This document shows positions 48,316 through 59,774 of a stretch of DNA of 64,000 nt, piece by piece (position 1 is the first letter of the stretch; each line of letters starts with the position of its first letter). Location of the stretch: assembly GCF_001653235.2 (NCBI RefSeq), contig NC_035790.1, positions 6,262,001-6,326,000 of the forward strand. Direction: 5' to 3'. Position numbers and translations under genes: made by a program. The DNA comes from Pochonia chlamydosporia 170 (lineage: Eukaryota > Ascomycota > Sordariomycetes > Hypocreales > Clavicipitaceae). The notes under the pieces are model-generated. The model saw only the letters and a list, made by a program, of their open reading frames with translations. It ran no database searches and was not told the origin of the DNA.

Positions 48316-48645
48316 GTCGTCAGCCAACAGCAAGTCGACTTGGCCATTGCACAGCATTGCATCCTTATCGATCGCCCAAAATCCTTCGGCCAACAATCCA
48401 ACCATCCCTGCAATCCTGCGAGAGCCTTTGAGCCGGATATCGCTCATTTTGGTTGCGCTGCGCTCGCACTTACGACGACTCCAGTCTGCCAAGAGTCCAT
48501 CAAAGCTAGCTTGGCCAATTGACCTTGCCGTCGCAGCCTCCGCCATCATCGTTCATTGACTCTGTCACCAGGTCCATCACCAGGCAGGTCAGGCAATTAA
48601 ATCAATCAATCCATCAATCCATCATTCAATCGATCACTGCCCAAA

Positions 48646-50502
48646 ATGGCCCGTCCCACTGGTCTCATTGCCTCCAAGGGCATTGAACTTCTCACTTGGA
48701 GTACGTCATTTCCGTAAATAGTCGCATTTCATGCTTTTGTGCCTGCCCCGGTGTTTTGGTGTTCGTTTATTTCTCTCTACCGTTTTTCTCCATTTCGTTC
48801 CCCAGTCTTGTTTCCTCTGGGCGGCCCCATGTTGCCAATATTGGACCGGATACTTGCTTGGCTCACCGCATGGGCCATCTCAGGGAAGCATGAGATCGAC
48901 AAGAAATTCGTTGATTGCGCGCCTGGCTCTGTTCTTTTTGCTGTCTTTTACACGCCCCCCTAAGGCCATATGACCTCGTTTCTGCTATTAGTTCATACGC
49001 TTTGCCGTGTCAAAACCTACGAGAGTGAAGCACCCCCAGTACCGCTCCATGCAAAGGAAGGCCTGGCGCGCGCGTATTCTCCCTGGTTTTCCTTTTTCTT
49101 GTCCACTCGAGAAGACATGGGCAAGACACGGCAGGCAATAGACGTCATGATCCTACACGTTCTTCATACTTTGGCTGCTGTCGGTCCCTCTCACAATGAG
49201 ACCCTCCTGCCAACAACCTCAAAAAGTTGGCCGACGTGAACAGGCAGCCCTGTTGCCTCTGCCCATTCCTACATCCTACTTCATCCCATGTACCTTTCAC
49301 CCGTTGGTTCTCGTTTCCTCGTGGCCTCCCCCGCTGCATATTCCTTCAGGCCAGGACCAGGCCAGGACCAGGACTAGGACCAACGAGTCGACAGGCCGAC
49401 AGGGTCTCGCTTCCGGCTGTCGCTAAAACTGTGGCCGAAATGAGCCTTCCATTTCTTGTCAAGAATCATCTTCTCTCGCACAGGAGCTACTATTCACTAT
49501 GGAGCAAAATAGCGTCAGTACCGTCATTTTCCTCCCGTCCCCCCCACAGCAAGTGCAGTTGCCAATGAGGCAGGTGTGGGATAGAATCAAGGAAAATTGG
49601 TCCATCTTCAGTATAGTTTGTCCTCCCACGCATGCATGAGGCATGTAGGATGACGGCGTCCAAAAGAGTACAGTCTGGGAGGCACAGGAGAAGCCCACTT
49701 TGACTTACTCCGTACATGTATCGAAATCTACAGTGCTGACTTTCCGCCCCAACCACGTGTAGGCACGCCGAACGGGTACAAGGCAAGCATCCTCCTTGAA
49801 GAGCTGAAGGAGGCCTACGGCTTGCAGTATACATCCCAGGGTATCAACATCGGCCAAAACATCCAAAAGGAACCTTGGTTCACGGCCATTAACCCCAATG
49901 GTCGCATCCCAGCCATTGTTGATCATGACCATGGCGATCTAGCTGTGTTTGAGGGCAACGCCATATTGTCCTACCTGTCTCGCCGGTATGACACGGAGAA
50001 GCTCTTCTCCTTTGCCGCAGACGATGATGACTATACACGTGCAGAGTCCTGGATCGGCTGGCAGCACGGTGGTCTCGGTCCCATGCAGGGGCAAGCCAAC
50101 CACTTCGTTCGTGCGGCCAAGGAGAAGATTCCTTACGGGATGCAGCGCTACGTTGGGGAGACGGAGCGGCTGTACGGCATACTCGATGCCCGCCTCAAGG
50201 ACCGCGACTATGTCGTAGGTCCCGGCCGGGGCAAATACAGCATTGCTGATATCGCTCTCCTGGGATGGGTCAACGCTCTCCGAGGCACCACCATTTCCAT
50301 TGAGCAGTTCCCCTCTGTCAAGGCGTGGCTGGAACGTTGCTGGGAGCGTCCAGCCGTGCAAAAGGGCTTCCAAGTTCCTTCTGCGCCGTCCTCGTCCGCT
50401 CTCAAGCCCCAGGTGGGCGAGGTGGCCGAAAAGACGCAGGAACTCAAGGAACTAGTTGACAAGGCCAAGAAACAGTACGGCTATGTTTATTCATCTCCCT
50501 AA
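48646..50502 (+). CDS. Glutathione S-transferase, Ure2-like
   Basis: Exons 48646-48700 and 49763-50502 give 264 residues. The first exon ends Leu-Leu-Thr-Trp and splices (donor GTACGT, acceptor GTGTAG) to Ser-Thr-Pro-Asn-Gly-Tyr-Lys-Ala, restoring the GST N-terminal strand and the Thr-Pro-Asn-Gly-x-Lys catalytic loop of Ure2-like enzymes. The thioredoxin-fold domain (about 13-100) has NPNGRIPAIVD (cis-proline loop) and VFEGNAILSYL (Glu-Gly-Asn glutathione-binding motif, where many GSTs have Glu-Ser). The C-terminal domain (about 110-230) has YSIADIALLGWV, the N-capping box. It should conjugate or reduce glutathione adducts in the cytosol during detoxification or oxidative stress; it lacks the Asn-rich prion domain of yeast Ure2. 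The 1062-nt intron is exceptional here. Confidence 0.92.
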
Positions 50503-52314
50503 AAACAGTAACAGATGATGACCAATGATTGCCCCTGTCACAACATGCCACTCGGGCAAAAAGTAGAATAAAACAAAAAATCCCCAACAAGATACATATG
50601 ACTTACATAGTACACCACGGAGTATAATGGACAATAGTAATAAAAAGAACCCTTCTGGATTACCAACCAAAACGTGTCAAAGTGCCTTGGATGCCTAGCC
50701 GATCGCCACGAGTCTCTCCAGGCGAAACAGCTATACATGCGTTCCCTATAGACAGGCAGTGCGCGGTACATGACCGACACCCTCAGGTTCTAGACTCTGT
50801 TGTCCCCCATCCATCCTGGGGGCCCAGCGATCGTGAGCGAGCCACAAGGCTGATGGCTGATTGGGACGGGGGCGTGTCAAACGTAAACCCAACCGATGAG
50901 TAAGATGGTCTGTTCCCGGAAGCAGTCCTCGGCAGCTTACAAACGAGCAGGCCGTCACACGTGTTAGGGGCGGATTGTCATGCGGGTAAAGTCGTACACT
51001 GCCCCGTTTGAATATGGAAAGGTCAGGATGTTGCTGCAGGACTTGAAACGTTGTTGGGCTTGGGTATGCCGTGGGGGTTCTTGAAGATTCAGTGTTGTCA
51101 GGGATGGTCTCGGGTAGCTGATGGTCAGAAGAGTTGGATAGATGAGTTTTGATGATTGATTTGTATGTGCCTCTGGTGGAAATAGGGTAGATGGACTTTG
51201 GCTCGATCTATGAGGTGAAGGCTGTCTTGAGATGAGTATGCTGAATGGGACGAGTTGATTGCATCTATTCTGATATTGTCAGTGTATATGCTTTAACAAA
51301 CGGCCAAAAGTTAGATGTGAGAGTTGCAGGTGTAAGAGACACTACGGATTAATGTCAATTCCTCATATTTAACGAGTTGAGTGCAAATCAGAAATATTTA
51401 CCAACATATTTACTCTCAACATTGTCAAACTGGCATGAAAAACGCTACCTCCACGACACACTCACATTTACTCGATACATGATTCGAATACAAATACATT
51501 CCCTCCAGCCTATCTTAAAACGTACAACATTGCCCATCCTAACCCACAGTCCCTTCTGTTCGCCCTCCCGCCCCCTTACCCATGCCTCCTAACAAATGCC
51601 ATGAGCATAAAAGCAAAAACACCAGGCGCGAAGCACAAAATGTCCCCCTTGTCCACCCCCACAAACGCCGTAAACTCCATCCTCCGCCATCTCCATGAGC
51701 AAAAATACCAAAATAATGAAAGCACTAGAATCCCAGCTCCTGGTGGACACGCAGGGGGCGTCGTGAACAGTCGTGCAAGCTTAGTATGAACCCGCGAGTA
51801 CGAGAACTTGGCTCCTGTTTTCAAGCTGCCACTTTGCTGCCCAAAGCTCGCTCCCATGATACTCGTTCCAGTCACGCCCCTGTCAACAAAAACGACGAAT
51901 AAAACTAGAGTCGCCCCAATGTCTGCTTTGAAAAAAGAAGTGTAAAAGTGCCAAACCTTCGTACTTGTAGATATTCTCACTCCCTGGGGGAGGAAATACC
52001 TACAATATCGCCGAGGTATTGGCAGTCAATGGGTATAAACAATGCCGTATACTTTTCTCCTATGTCTTTGCCCTTATTCTTGCAAGGCTCCGAATGTCTC
52101 TTTTGTGCAAATACTCCAAATATCATACCAGCAAGCAAAAGCACTCTTTCGCCTAGGGGTCATAGTATTGACCTCAATTCCCTTTATTTCGCCGTGACAA
52201 ATGCAGATCGGTCGTTGCTTGTGTTACAAGTGTCTCATGAAAGATTTCTTTGTGCAGTCTTTTTTTCCAGTCCAGTTTTCTTTTCTTTCAATCGAATCTC
52301 TGTTGGTGGATTCT
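50503..52314. other. Intergenic region between GST and CAF40 (1.8 kb)
   Basis: This holds the 3' flanks of two converging genes. Its only coding candidate is the minus-strand frame at 51576-51857, listed separately. The 51240-51560 part is AT-rich. Confidence 0.45.
51576..51857 (-). CDS. Possible small membrane protein (uncertain)
   Basis: From the ATG at 51857 (MGASFGQQSG) a 93-residue frame runs to a TAA. It has two hydrophobic stretches, GAGILVLSLFWYFCSW and DILCFAPGVFAFMLMAFV, with tryptophans and arginines at their edges. The frame extends upstream with another hydrophobic segment (IGATLVLFVVFVD) that follows a good polypyrimidine tract and AAAG/GCAG acceptor (about 51926-51935), so it may be the last exon of a spliced gene with upstream exons in 51980-52160. 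I could not find an upstream exon whose phase fits. It may equally be chance. Confidence 0.25.
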   Translation of the reverse strand: MGASFGQQSGSLKTGAKFSYSRVHTKLARLFTTPPACPPGAGILVLSLFWYFCSWRWRRMEFTAFVGVDKGDILCFAPGVFAFMLMAFVRRHG

Positions 52315-53654
52315 TCACAGGCTGGAGACTCCTTGCGAGTTGTCTACCACATTGTCAGACAGATTAATGAGAAGCTGGGCAAGGCATCTCTTGGTTGCTG
52401 CGTCATCTCTCAAAACGGACGAGAACGTGGCGTCACGAAGCGGCTCGGGCAGGCACTGGCGAAGAGCCTCACGGGCACGGGCATTATCACTGAGTCTACG
52501 GCTTCCAATTAGCAAAGGTTCGTTTGTAGATGCTAGCATATATGTTGAAGTATCTCACCTGAGGAAGCATCGTACGACGTGCTTGAGGAGCCGGGCAGTC
52601 TGAGACTCGACTAGCTGAGCAACCATGTTGCTAAGCACGGTGCCTACAGCATAGAAGCGCTCATAGGTAGCGCAGATATAATTGAGACCGTTGTCGTCCA
52701 GCAGAATCTTCTGAACGATAAATATGGCCACAGTCTTGCTAAGCTCGGAGCCAGTCTCCATAATCCGAAGGCATAGAGGGATGATCTCCGTAGTGAGGAG
52801 AAAGTTAATGACATCCGAGGAGTCATTCTTGACCAAGGCGCCAATAACACCGAGGCTGGTCAGTCGCAAATACTCAAACGGGCGCGACTTGGACGTCGTA
52901 TTGAGAAAGGGGTACAAAAACAGCGGGATATGCGCTATCACTCGGAAGTCAGTTCCGCCACCTCAACACCAGGGAGTCGTTTGTAGAACATGCTAGCTTA
53001 CCATTGAGAAACAACGTGCGGGTGTCGTTGTGCGACGCAACGCACTGCAACAGTGCCAAGGCGTTGCAAACCCGGTTTGACGCGGCGGCCGTGAGCTGGG
53101 AAGGGTTGAGCAGCGTATAAACAGAAATGATTTCCTGCAGCAGCGACGTCATGACACCTGAGAAACCAAATCAGTTAGCCTTGATCATATTTCTGCAAGT
53201 AACCCTCTCCATGAAGTGCTCATAGAGTTCGAACAAGCACGCAGAGACACATACCAAATGAGTGCCACAATATGAGAGCCAATTCAGGCACTTGCTCCCT
53301 CTTTTTGCTCAACTCCAACAGCGCAGCTTCCCTTGTGTTCTCGTTTAGCAAATCGGCAATGTACGCCATGGTGCGCCGATTATCCTCCGAGATATTCTCA
53401 TGGCCAGCATCCTGCGCATGAGCACCTCCCAGGTTGCCGCCAGCTCCACCAGCAGAGTGATTACCAGGCATACGGTTGAAATGCGGTTGCTGTTGCTGGG
53501 CTTGCTGTTGCTGAGCCTGTTGCTGCTGTTGCTGCTGCTGTTGAGCAACGGATACATGGCTCTGTTGGTGGTGCGACGCCTGCTGGTGCATCCAGCTGGA
53601 GTCGCCCTGGGGATTGTACTGGTGGTGTGTATAAACGTGCGCCGAAGACATCAT
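52315..53654 (-). CDS. CAF40: CCR4-NOT complex subunit CAF40 (RCD1/CNOT9)
   Basis: Exons 53654-53255, 53157-53002, 52934-52559 and 52495-52315 (minus strand) give 370 residues. The introns have donors GTATGT, GTAAGC and GTGAGA with acceptors CTCAG, GATAG and CGTAG. The N-terminus (about 1-90) is disordered and Gln/His-rich with poly-Gln tracts. The rest is the armadillo-repeat RCD1 domain, recognisable from [75 protein letters not shown] and [21 protein letters not shown]40 is a core subunit of the CCR4-NOT deadenylase and recruits RNA-binding proteins to mRNAs for decay. The invariant block [20 protein letters not shown] is intact. Confidence 0.96.
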
Positions 53655-55502
53655 CTTGGGCGAGCAGGCAGAGTTGCGGCGATGTACGTTTTCAATTCAA
53701 TCTGTCAATTCGGAATCGGACGTCGAAATGTCGGGATAATGCGCGTATAGTTGTCAGATCAGGAAGCTCCGAGGGAAGAGCTTTCTGCAGCGCCGGAGAT
53801 ATGAAGAAGGCAGCAACAGCCCTCACAACGACCATGGATGTCTGGCAGGCGTCGCTGAAGACAAGGTCGCTGGTCTCACGGAGAGAGACTGGTGTGCGGT
53901 GATGAAGTCGACGAGGGAGCTGTTTGCCGAGATGGAGACGAGCAAGAGGGCAAAGGTAGCTGAATGCCGAATGCGCGTAGGGCGTGGTGCAACAGGTGGC
54001 ACCGGGAGGAAAACACAGGAATCGTTGAGAAGACGTAAGAGAAACGGACCGCTATGCGAAGGGGGATGCAAAACTGTGTGATGCGTACTCTAAGCGATGC
54101 GGTGGTTGTTGGAGGGTGGTTCTCGTGATGTGTGGTGACTAGACTGTCTGTCTGGTCTGGTCTGGTCTGGTCTGTCTTTGTGCTCGGATTGCGGATTGCG
54201 CTCCACCGCCTCCAAGCCTTTTCTGCTGCTCCGCTTGATGGCCGAGGGGAGAGAGACTCAAGTGCTCTGTGAGTCTGAGAGCGACGAGAGCTTTCCTCCC
54301 TCTGGTGCACGGACCACATAGAAGTGCCGTTGCTGCCAATCAGAGCCCGCAGCTGCCCGACATGTGGGGAAGTCTTGATCAGCCTCGCTGTGGTTCCTCA
54401 GCCTGACGCAACCCAATGCAAGATGTGCATCAATGTTCAGAATTGGCACCGGGCATGGCAGCTCGGCTAGGCATTGCTGCAAGCAGCCGAGAGACAGACA
54501 TGGACAATCAAGTCCCTCAACTGACAGATGGTATACTCCTTATTTAAGATGCCAATGTCACCCTTGCCGAATGGTGTGGTTCAAATGTTGTGAGCTCCAG
54601 GGCAATTAGCACGATGGCCTTCCCCTCCCACTGAATCAACACCTACCCTGTACCTAGTTGTATATCTGCGTATAAATGTGATCTGCATCGCATCTGCTGA
54701 CTTTTGCGTGGTGGAATTCGTAGTTGCCTATTATTGTCTGTCTGCCGAACGGCTTGACTGTTTGTTAGCATGAGCAATTTACGGTTAAGATAGGCTGGCT
54801 TGGTGATGTTGGCTATTTTCAGCACCATCTTTGGCCTACTTCAGACACACAACGACCAAGTTGGGCATTATCCTCCAGTAACGTCACCTGCAAGGCATCA
54901 GTTGCACAATGAACCACTCCAATCCGGGGCAAAGAACTCATGTTTGCACTCGATCAAGTGCGTCATTACATATGTTACTGACTCTCCTATGTAACTACCA
55001 TATATGCTATCTCAATCAAGCCCACAACCAAAAACCCCAACCAATAACCAAATCGCCCAACTTAACGGCAACTGAGTACCAAATGTACCCTTTCACTCCA
55101 GCTAGTGCTTGAATGCTCTGACAATCCACCCAATAAAGGGGTAATGGGGAAAAGAAGAAGAAAATAAAAATATTACACAATGAATTGCTTGGCAACGCTC
55201 AACATGCCCCTATACCAACGTGATGCCTACTTTGTTCCTTATGATGATAATTTGCCTCACATTTGAAACCATGATGCCTTGGTCTATGAAAACAAGGCTC
55301 GTGTCTGATATCTAAACCGTTGCTGGTTGGTTTAGCATTGTCATTCTTCCCGTTCTGTGGCTGCGGGAAGAAGTGTAAAAGAGCTACTATTTGCGCCCCA
55401 ACAGGCTTGTATGCCCCCTAATAATGAACCTGTATGTGGTACAATATTACTCTCTCCGTTACGGGACAGCACTTGTCGATTTGGGAGTTCGCCAAAGACG
55501 CC
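53655..55502. other. Intergenic region upstream of CAF40 and 3' of KIN1 (1.85 kb)
   Basis: No gene is supported. A (TCTGG)4 pentanucleotide lies at about 54151-54171. The 54530-55300 stretch is AT-rich and contains the likely 3' end of KIN1. The longest frames (147 and 116 codons) have no conserved features. Confidence 0.45.
54151..54171 (+). repeat. Pentanucleotide microsatellite (TCTGG)4
   Basis: Perfect TCTGG units flanked by TCTGTC on both sides. Confidence 0.85.
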
Positions 55503-58500
55503 CTACAGTCGCAGGTCCCGTAGGATCTGGTCTGCCATGTTCTTGAACTGCCAGGTATTGCCCGTCATCCGTTTGAACTGGATTCCGTGCAATGATAGGA
55601 GAGGCACCTTGACGATGAAAATCTCGAATTCCAACACCATGCTCTCGCCTAGGTCACTCTGAACCTGAGTACTCGTCTCACCCGGTGCTCGCCTCGTAGT
55701 CCCTCCGTTTCGCCTAGGGATGCTATCCACCGACGTCTCCGAGTTGGAATAGCTGCGGTCCCGGTCAGAACGGTCACGGTCAGGGCGCTCTCTCTCTCGA
55801 TCTGATCGATCACGATCCGACCGACCCGGGGTTCGAGGCGTGGGAGGCTGTCGTTGATCTCGGTCTAGTTCTCGGATTTCGTCTCGATCATCGTTGCGCA
55901 TCAAGCCTCCAAAGCTGAAGCGACGCCGATGTCCGGGAGTCTGGCCCGGGCTGATGGGCGGATCCTGCACCTTGTTCAAGTCGATGCTTGGTGTGTGTCG
56001 ACAAGCAAAACCTCCCTTGATCTCAGTGAAGTCGACGTTCAGTTGCTTGAGCACTCGCTTGATATCAGCCCGGATTGCGGGTACAGACTTGCCCGAGGTT
56101 GTTGATACGCTAAACAAACCCTTCAAAAAGACAGGCTTCGCTAGTTCAGCGCTGTCTAGCCGGTCCGTCGATAGTCCACTATGATCGGGTTCAAAGTCCG
56201 TCTCCTCGGGCAGGTCCGCCTCCTGGAGGCCTTCACGTTTCAATCGGCGACGTTGAATACTTTCACGGCGGGCGTGACCTAGAGATTTGGTTCTCATTGA
56301 GGCTGATCGGGAGTGGCCGTGAGCTCTCTGAGATGATCCTGATTGATCATTTGAAACAGACTGCTCGGAGCCACTCGTGGCGGCCGTCTCCTTGGGTGGT
56401 CTGACACCTTCACGACGTCGCATTTCCGCAGAATTGACACTAGTGGATCGTCCTAGACCTGCCTTTCGTGTGTCTCTTGTGCCATGGGCGGACATCGGGG
56501 GACTGAGCAGTGCGCTGTGTTGAGGCTGGCTGCTGCCTGACCGGATAGTTGGCACTGGCGGCTCATCACGATCTCGCCGGCCACGACGAATGCTAAAGCT
56601 CTTCTTCGGGGTTGCTGGCCCCGACGAGTCGGGTGGAGAGTGAACTTGTACCATGGGAGGATGAGAACGGTCCTTATCAAGGCGCTCAGGATCTCGGCGC
56701 TTTCGAGTGCTGAATCTTCGAAGCAATCCGGCGGCAGTGCCTTCCTTCTTTTGCAACTGTTCTACCTTGGTCTCGGGTGCAGGCGGTGGCGGCGGGTGTC
56801 CATGTGGTTTGACTAACTCTGGTGCATCATCTTCGCCATGCGTGCGGGCTCTGGGCCTTGACCGTCCGCCAGTCGGCCTTTCACCAGGCATCTCATAAGC
56901 GGTTGCATTGGTATGAGCAGCCTGTGGAGGTGCTAGATCTGGCATAGTGTCGGGAATCTTCTCACGGTCTCGATAATCCCGCTGCTCCTTATCTCGATAG
57001 TCTCTGTCGCGATCTCGGTCCCGCTCTCGATCGCGATCACGATCACGGTCTTTGTCTCGTTCTCGTTCTCGAGTCTTCTCTTTCTCACGGGAGTTGCTGG
57101 AAGTGGCAGGTGGTTGTTGAGGTGGCTCACGATCCTGTTTCTCCTTAACCAAGTAATATATCGAGAGTAGCGGACTAAAGGCGTATAGAGGATCGTGGCC
57201 CAGTTGCAAAGTATCGCTGCTTGGGCCCGTCAGAGTATCTCTGCTATTGGAAGAATTTCGTCGCTTGTAGAAATCAAAACCGAAGCCCCTCTTCTTCTCA
57301 GCGTCTTTGGCCGGAGTGGGAAGCTCTCGTTCTCGTTGATACATCTTGACGGCATGCTGATAGTCCTCAGAGTCGATGATTTTGCTTAACTGGGCGCGGA
57401 TAGTTTCAGGAGACCCAAAGTTGAATCCCTGCATAGCGTGGATAACATCCCCATCCAAGGGGTGTGTTAACGGTTCGCGAACGGGAAGATAGTTATCAGG
57501 AGGGCCATTGAAACCCTTTGTCATCCAGGGGTGGTTCATTACTTCCTGCATGGTGGCGCGTTGCTTTGGATCAGTCACCAACATACGAGACATGAGATGC
57601 TTGCATTCTGAGAAGGATTAGTCAGTACCATTGCTATTCTTGTAGCTGTGGAGGTCTGGAACACCAGTCCCAAGTCTGTGAGGGTAGAGTACTTACCACT
57701 GGAAAGCCAGCTGGGGTAATCCACCAAACCCTTCTTAATCTTGGCGTGAAGAGCGGGCATGCTCTGGTCGTCGAATGGTACCTTACCACAAACGAGGACG
57801 TAGAGCACAATGCCAAAGCTCCAGACATCAACCTCAGGACCGGTGTACGCCCTGGCTTGCAAGAGCTCAGGGGCGGCGAAATAAAGACTGCCGCAAAAGG
57901 TCTTGAGGTGGCCACGGGGCGAAAAGAGATTACTGAGACCAAAATCAATGATCTTAATATCACCAGTTTTACTGATTAATATGTTTTCGATTTTGAGGTC
58001 GCGATGAACGATGCTATTTCGGTGACAGTAGTCTAGGGCGCTGGCGATTTGTCGACTAAACTTTCGAGCTTGCTTCTCCTTGAGCTTGCCATGGGAGATG
58101 ATGTAGTCGAGCATCTGTCCACCATTGACATACTCAAAGAGCATGTACCAGTGGTAGTTGGTGCGAACGACATCTCTCATGCCGCAAATGTGGGGGTGAT
58201 TCAGGAGGGTGACTATCGCGGCCTCGCGAGCGGTTCGAATCTCCTTGGACTGGTCGGCTCGTTCCTTGTCCGCACGAGTCTGATGTTCTTCGGTCGAGCC
58301 TCGGGGGACAATTTTGCAAGCAACCTACGAAGCGCGCGCAAACGGCGTGGTTAGAATAACTGTAATCTGAATGGGCGTTGTTGGTGGATGATGCCCAACC
58401 AAGCGCATCTAGCTAATGTTGCGAGACAACCGAGGGACATTAAAGGAGAGGGGCAGTTGGAGGTTGCAACATGGACAATGACAAAGTCAAGGAAAAATAA

Positions 58501-59774
58501 AACAAAAAATAGGAGCAGAGGAAAAGACAAACCTGTTCGGTGCCATCTTCTTTACGTGCCAGCTTCACCTTGCCCATGCTACCTGCGCCGATAGTCTTGC
58601 CAAGTATCCATTTCCCCGACTGAGTGGGAATCGTGGTGCGTGATCTCGTCTGTTTGCCAGCAGAATGTGATTGATGGTGAGGGTCGGAGGGGCCATGAGA
58701 GGAAGGAGGAGCTGATGGGCTACCATTGTTATTGGCAACGGCGGAGGGAGCCATCTCGCTCGAGGGATAAGGTTGGTGATGGTGTCGTTGGGAAGAGGAG
58801 CGCGTGCTGGGCCGGCGATGTGTCGATCGGGCGGCAGCTTGGGACGAGGAGGCTGAGGGCGACTCGGTGGCGGCGCTGGCGCCCCTTGTCGACGAGGAGT
58901 GCGATGTGCGGTCTCTGCTGGAGGTACGCTTTGAATGGGAATAAGATGCTAGGTTTGAAGTCTCATAGTCATGATGGGGGAGGATATCCTGAACAGGGCG
59001 TGACGATCGGGCCGCAGTCGACGATGCAGACGCGTGGCGGCGATGATGATGCTGCTGCTGTTGGAGATGTTGTGGTGAATGATGGCTCTGGGTCTGGTGC
59101 TGGGAGCCGGTGGAGCGGCCACGAGTAACCACAGCGGCAGCGACAGCGGCAGCAGTAGTAGCAGCACCAGCACCTGGGCCAACAGCGTTTGGGTTGCTGC
59201 GGTGGTTGCTGGTGGTGGAGGTGCTACGGGCGCGCTGGAGACTGGATCTCGACGTCTGGGCGTGAGGGTGGGTGTTGGTTTGGGCGTGGGTCAACCTGGT
59301 CAAGCTGTTGGAGACTGTGGCAGCGTTGATTGAGTTGATTGAGGTGGAGTCTGCATGTGAGTTGGCAGACCGACGGTGTGGAGGAGAATGGGCAGCAGAA
59401 CTGGCCGCAGCAATCGTAGCAGCGGCTGAAGCACCCGAGGATGCGGAGAGGGGCGGTCGAGAGGAACGATGAGAAGTAGGAGACGTCGTCGCCGTAGCTG
59501 CAGCTGTTGATGTTGGAGATGAAGCAGATTGTGTTGAATGTGTTGAACGATGGGATCGACCAGACGTGGAGCCAGTGGACATGGACTGGGACACGGACTG
59601 GGAAGCGGACTGGGAAGCGGACTGGGACGTGGACCGGGATGTGGTCTGCCCATTTACTCCATGCCCAAGATTGCCATTACCGCCGCCATGTCCATTTCCA
59701 GCTCCATTGCTGTGGCGAGACGAGGATAACGACCTTGACGACGAGGCTGAGGAGCGCTGATGGTGTGTGGCCAT
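55503..59774 (-). CDS. KIN1: Ser/Thr protein kinase KIN1 (MARK/PAR-1 family, KA1 domain)
   Basis: Exons 59774-58533, 58324-57697 and 57607-55503 (minus strand) give 1324 residues. The introns have donors GTTTGT and GTAAGT with acceptors TCGTAG and TCTCAG. Residues 1-385 are Ser/Thr/Ala/His-rich and disordered. The kinase domain runs from about 388 to 652: glycine loop [12 protein letters not shown]-type lysine in VACKIV (K418), HRD at about 521-523 followed by LKIEN, DFG at about 541-543, and APELL. A long charged linker follows, with runs of Arg/Asp/Glu and Ser. The C-terminal region (about 1115-1324) is the KA1 membrane-binding domain, ending [19 protein letters not shown]1 acts in polarity, secretion and ER-stress signalling in fungi. 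The KA1 region here is split by a charged Arg-Asp/Ser insertion of about 100 residues. Confidence 0.95.

Larger units (their letters stand above)
34648..48645. other. 14-kb gene desert upstream of the bZIP gene and of the GST gene
   Basis: This holds no gene that I can support. Base composition is near that of its surroundings and I see no RIP-like TA bias, terminal repeats, transposase or reverse-transcriptase motif. The longest open frame (41626-42231, 201 codons) begins at GTG and has arginine/serine-rich, shadow-like composition. Noted elements are the GTACTCCGTAC-type motif (36094, 39362, 42920, 44037, 45603), a CT/CG microsatellite at about 36523-36547, a (CA)n at about 37610-37623, GATGTGT x3 at about 47757-47778, and CGT/CAT and CAACCA repeats at about 48158-48315. 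It may contain distal control elements or non-coding transcripts of either flanking gene. Confidence 0.5.

Noticed and set aside
34648..48645. Desert as a RIP-degraded transposon or a centromeric tract
   Set aside because: No strong AT bias, no TA-dinucleotide excess visible by eye, and no terminal repeats or transposase remnants.
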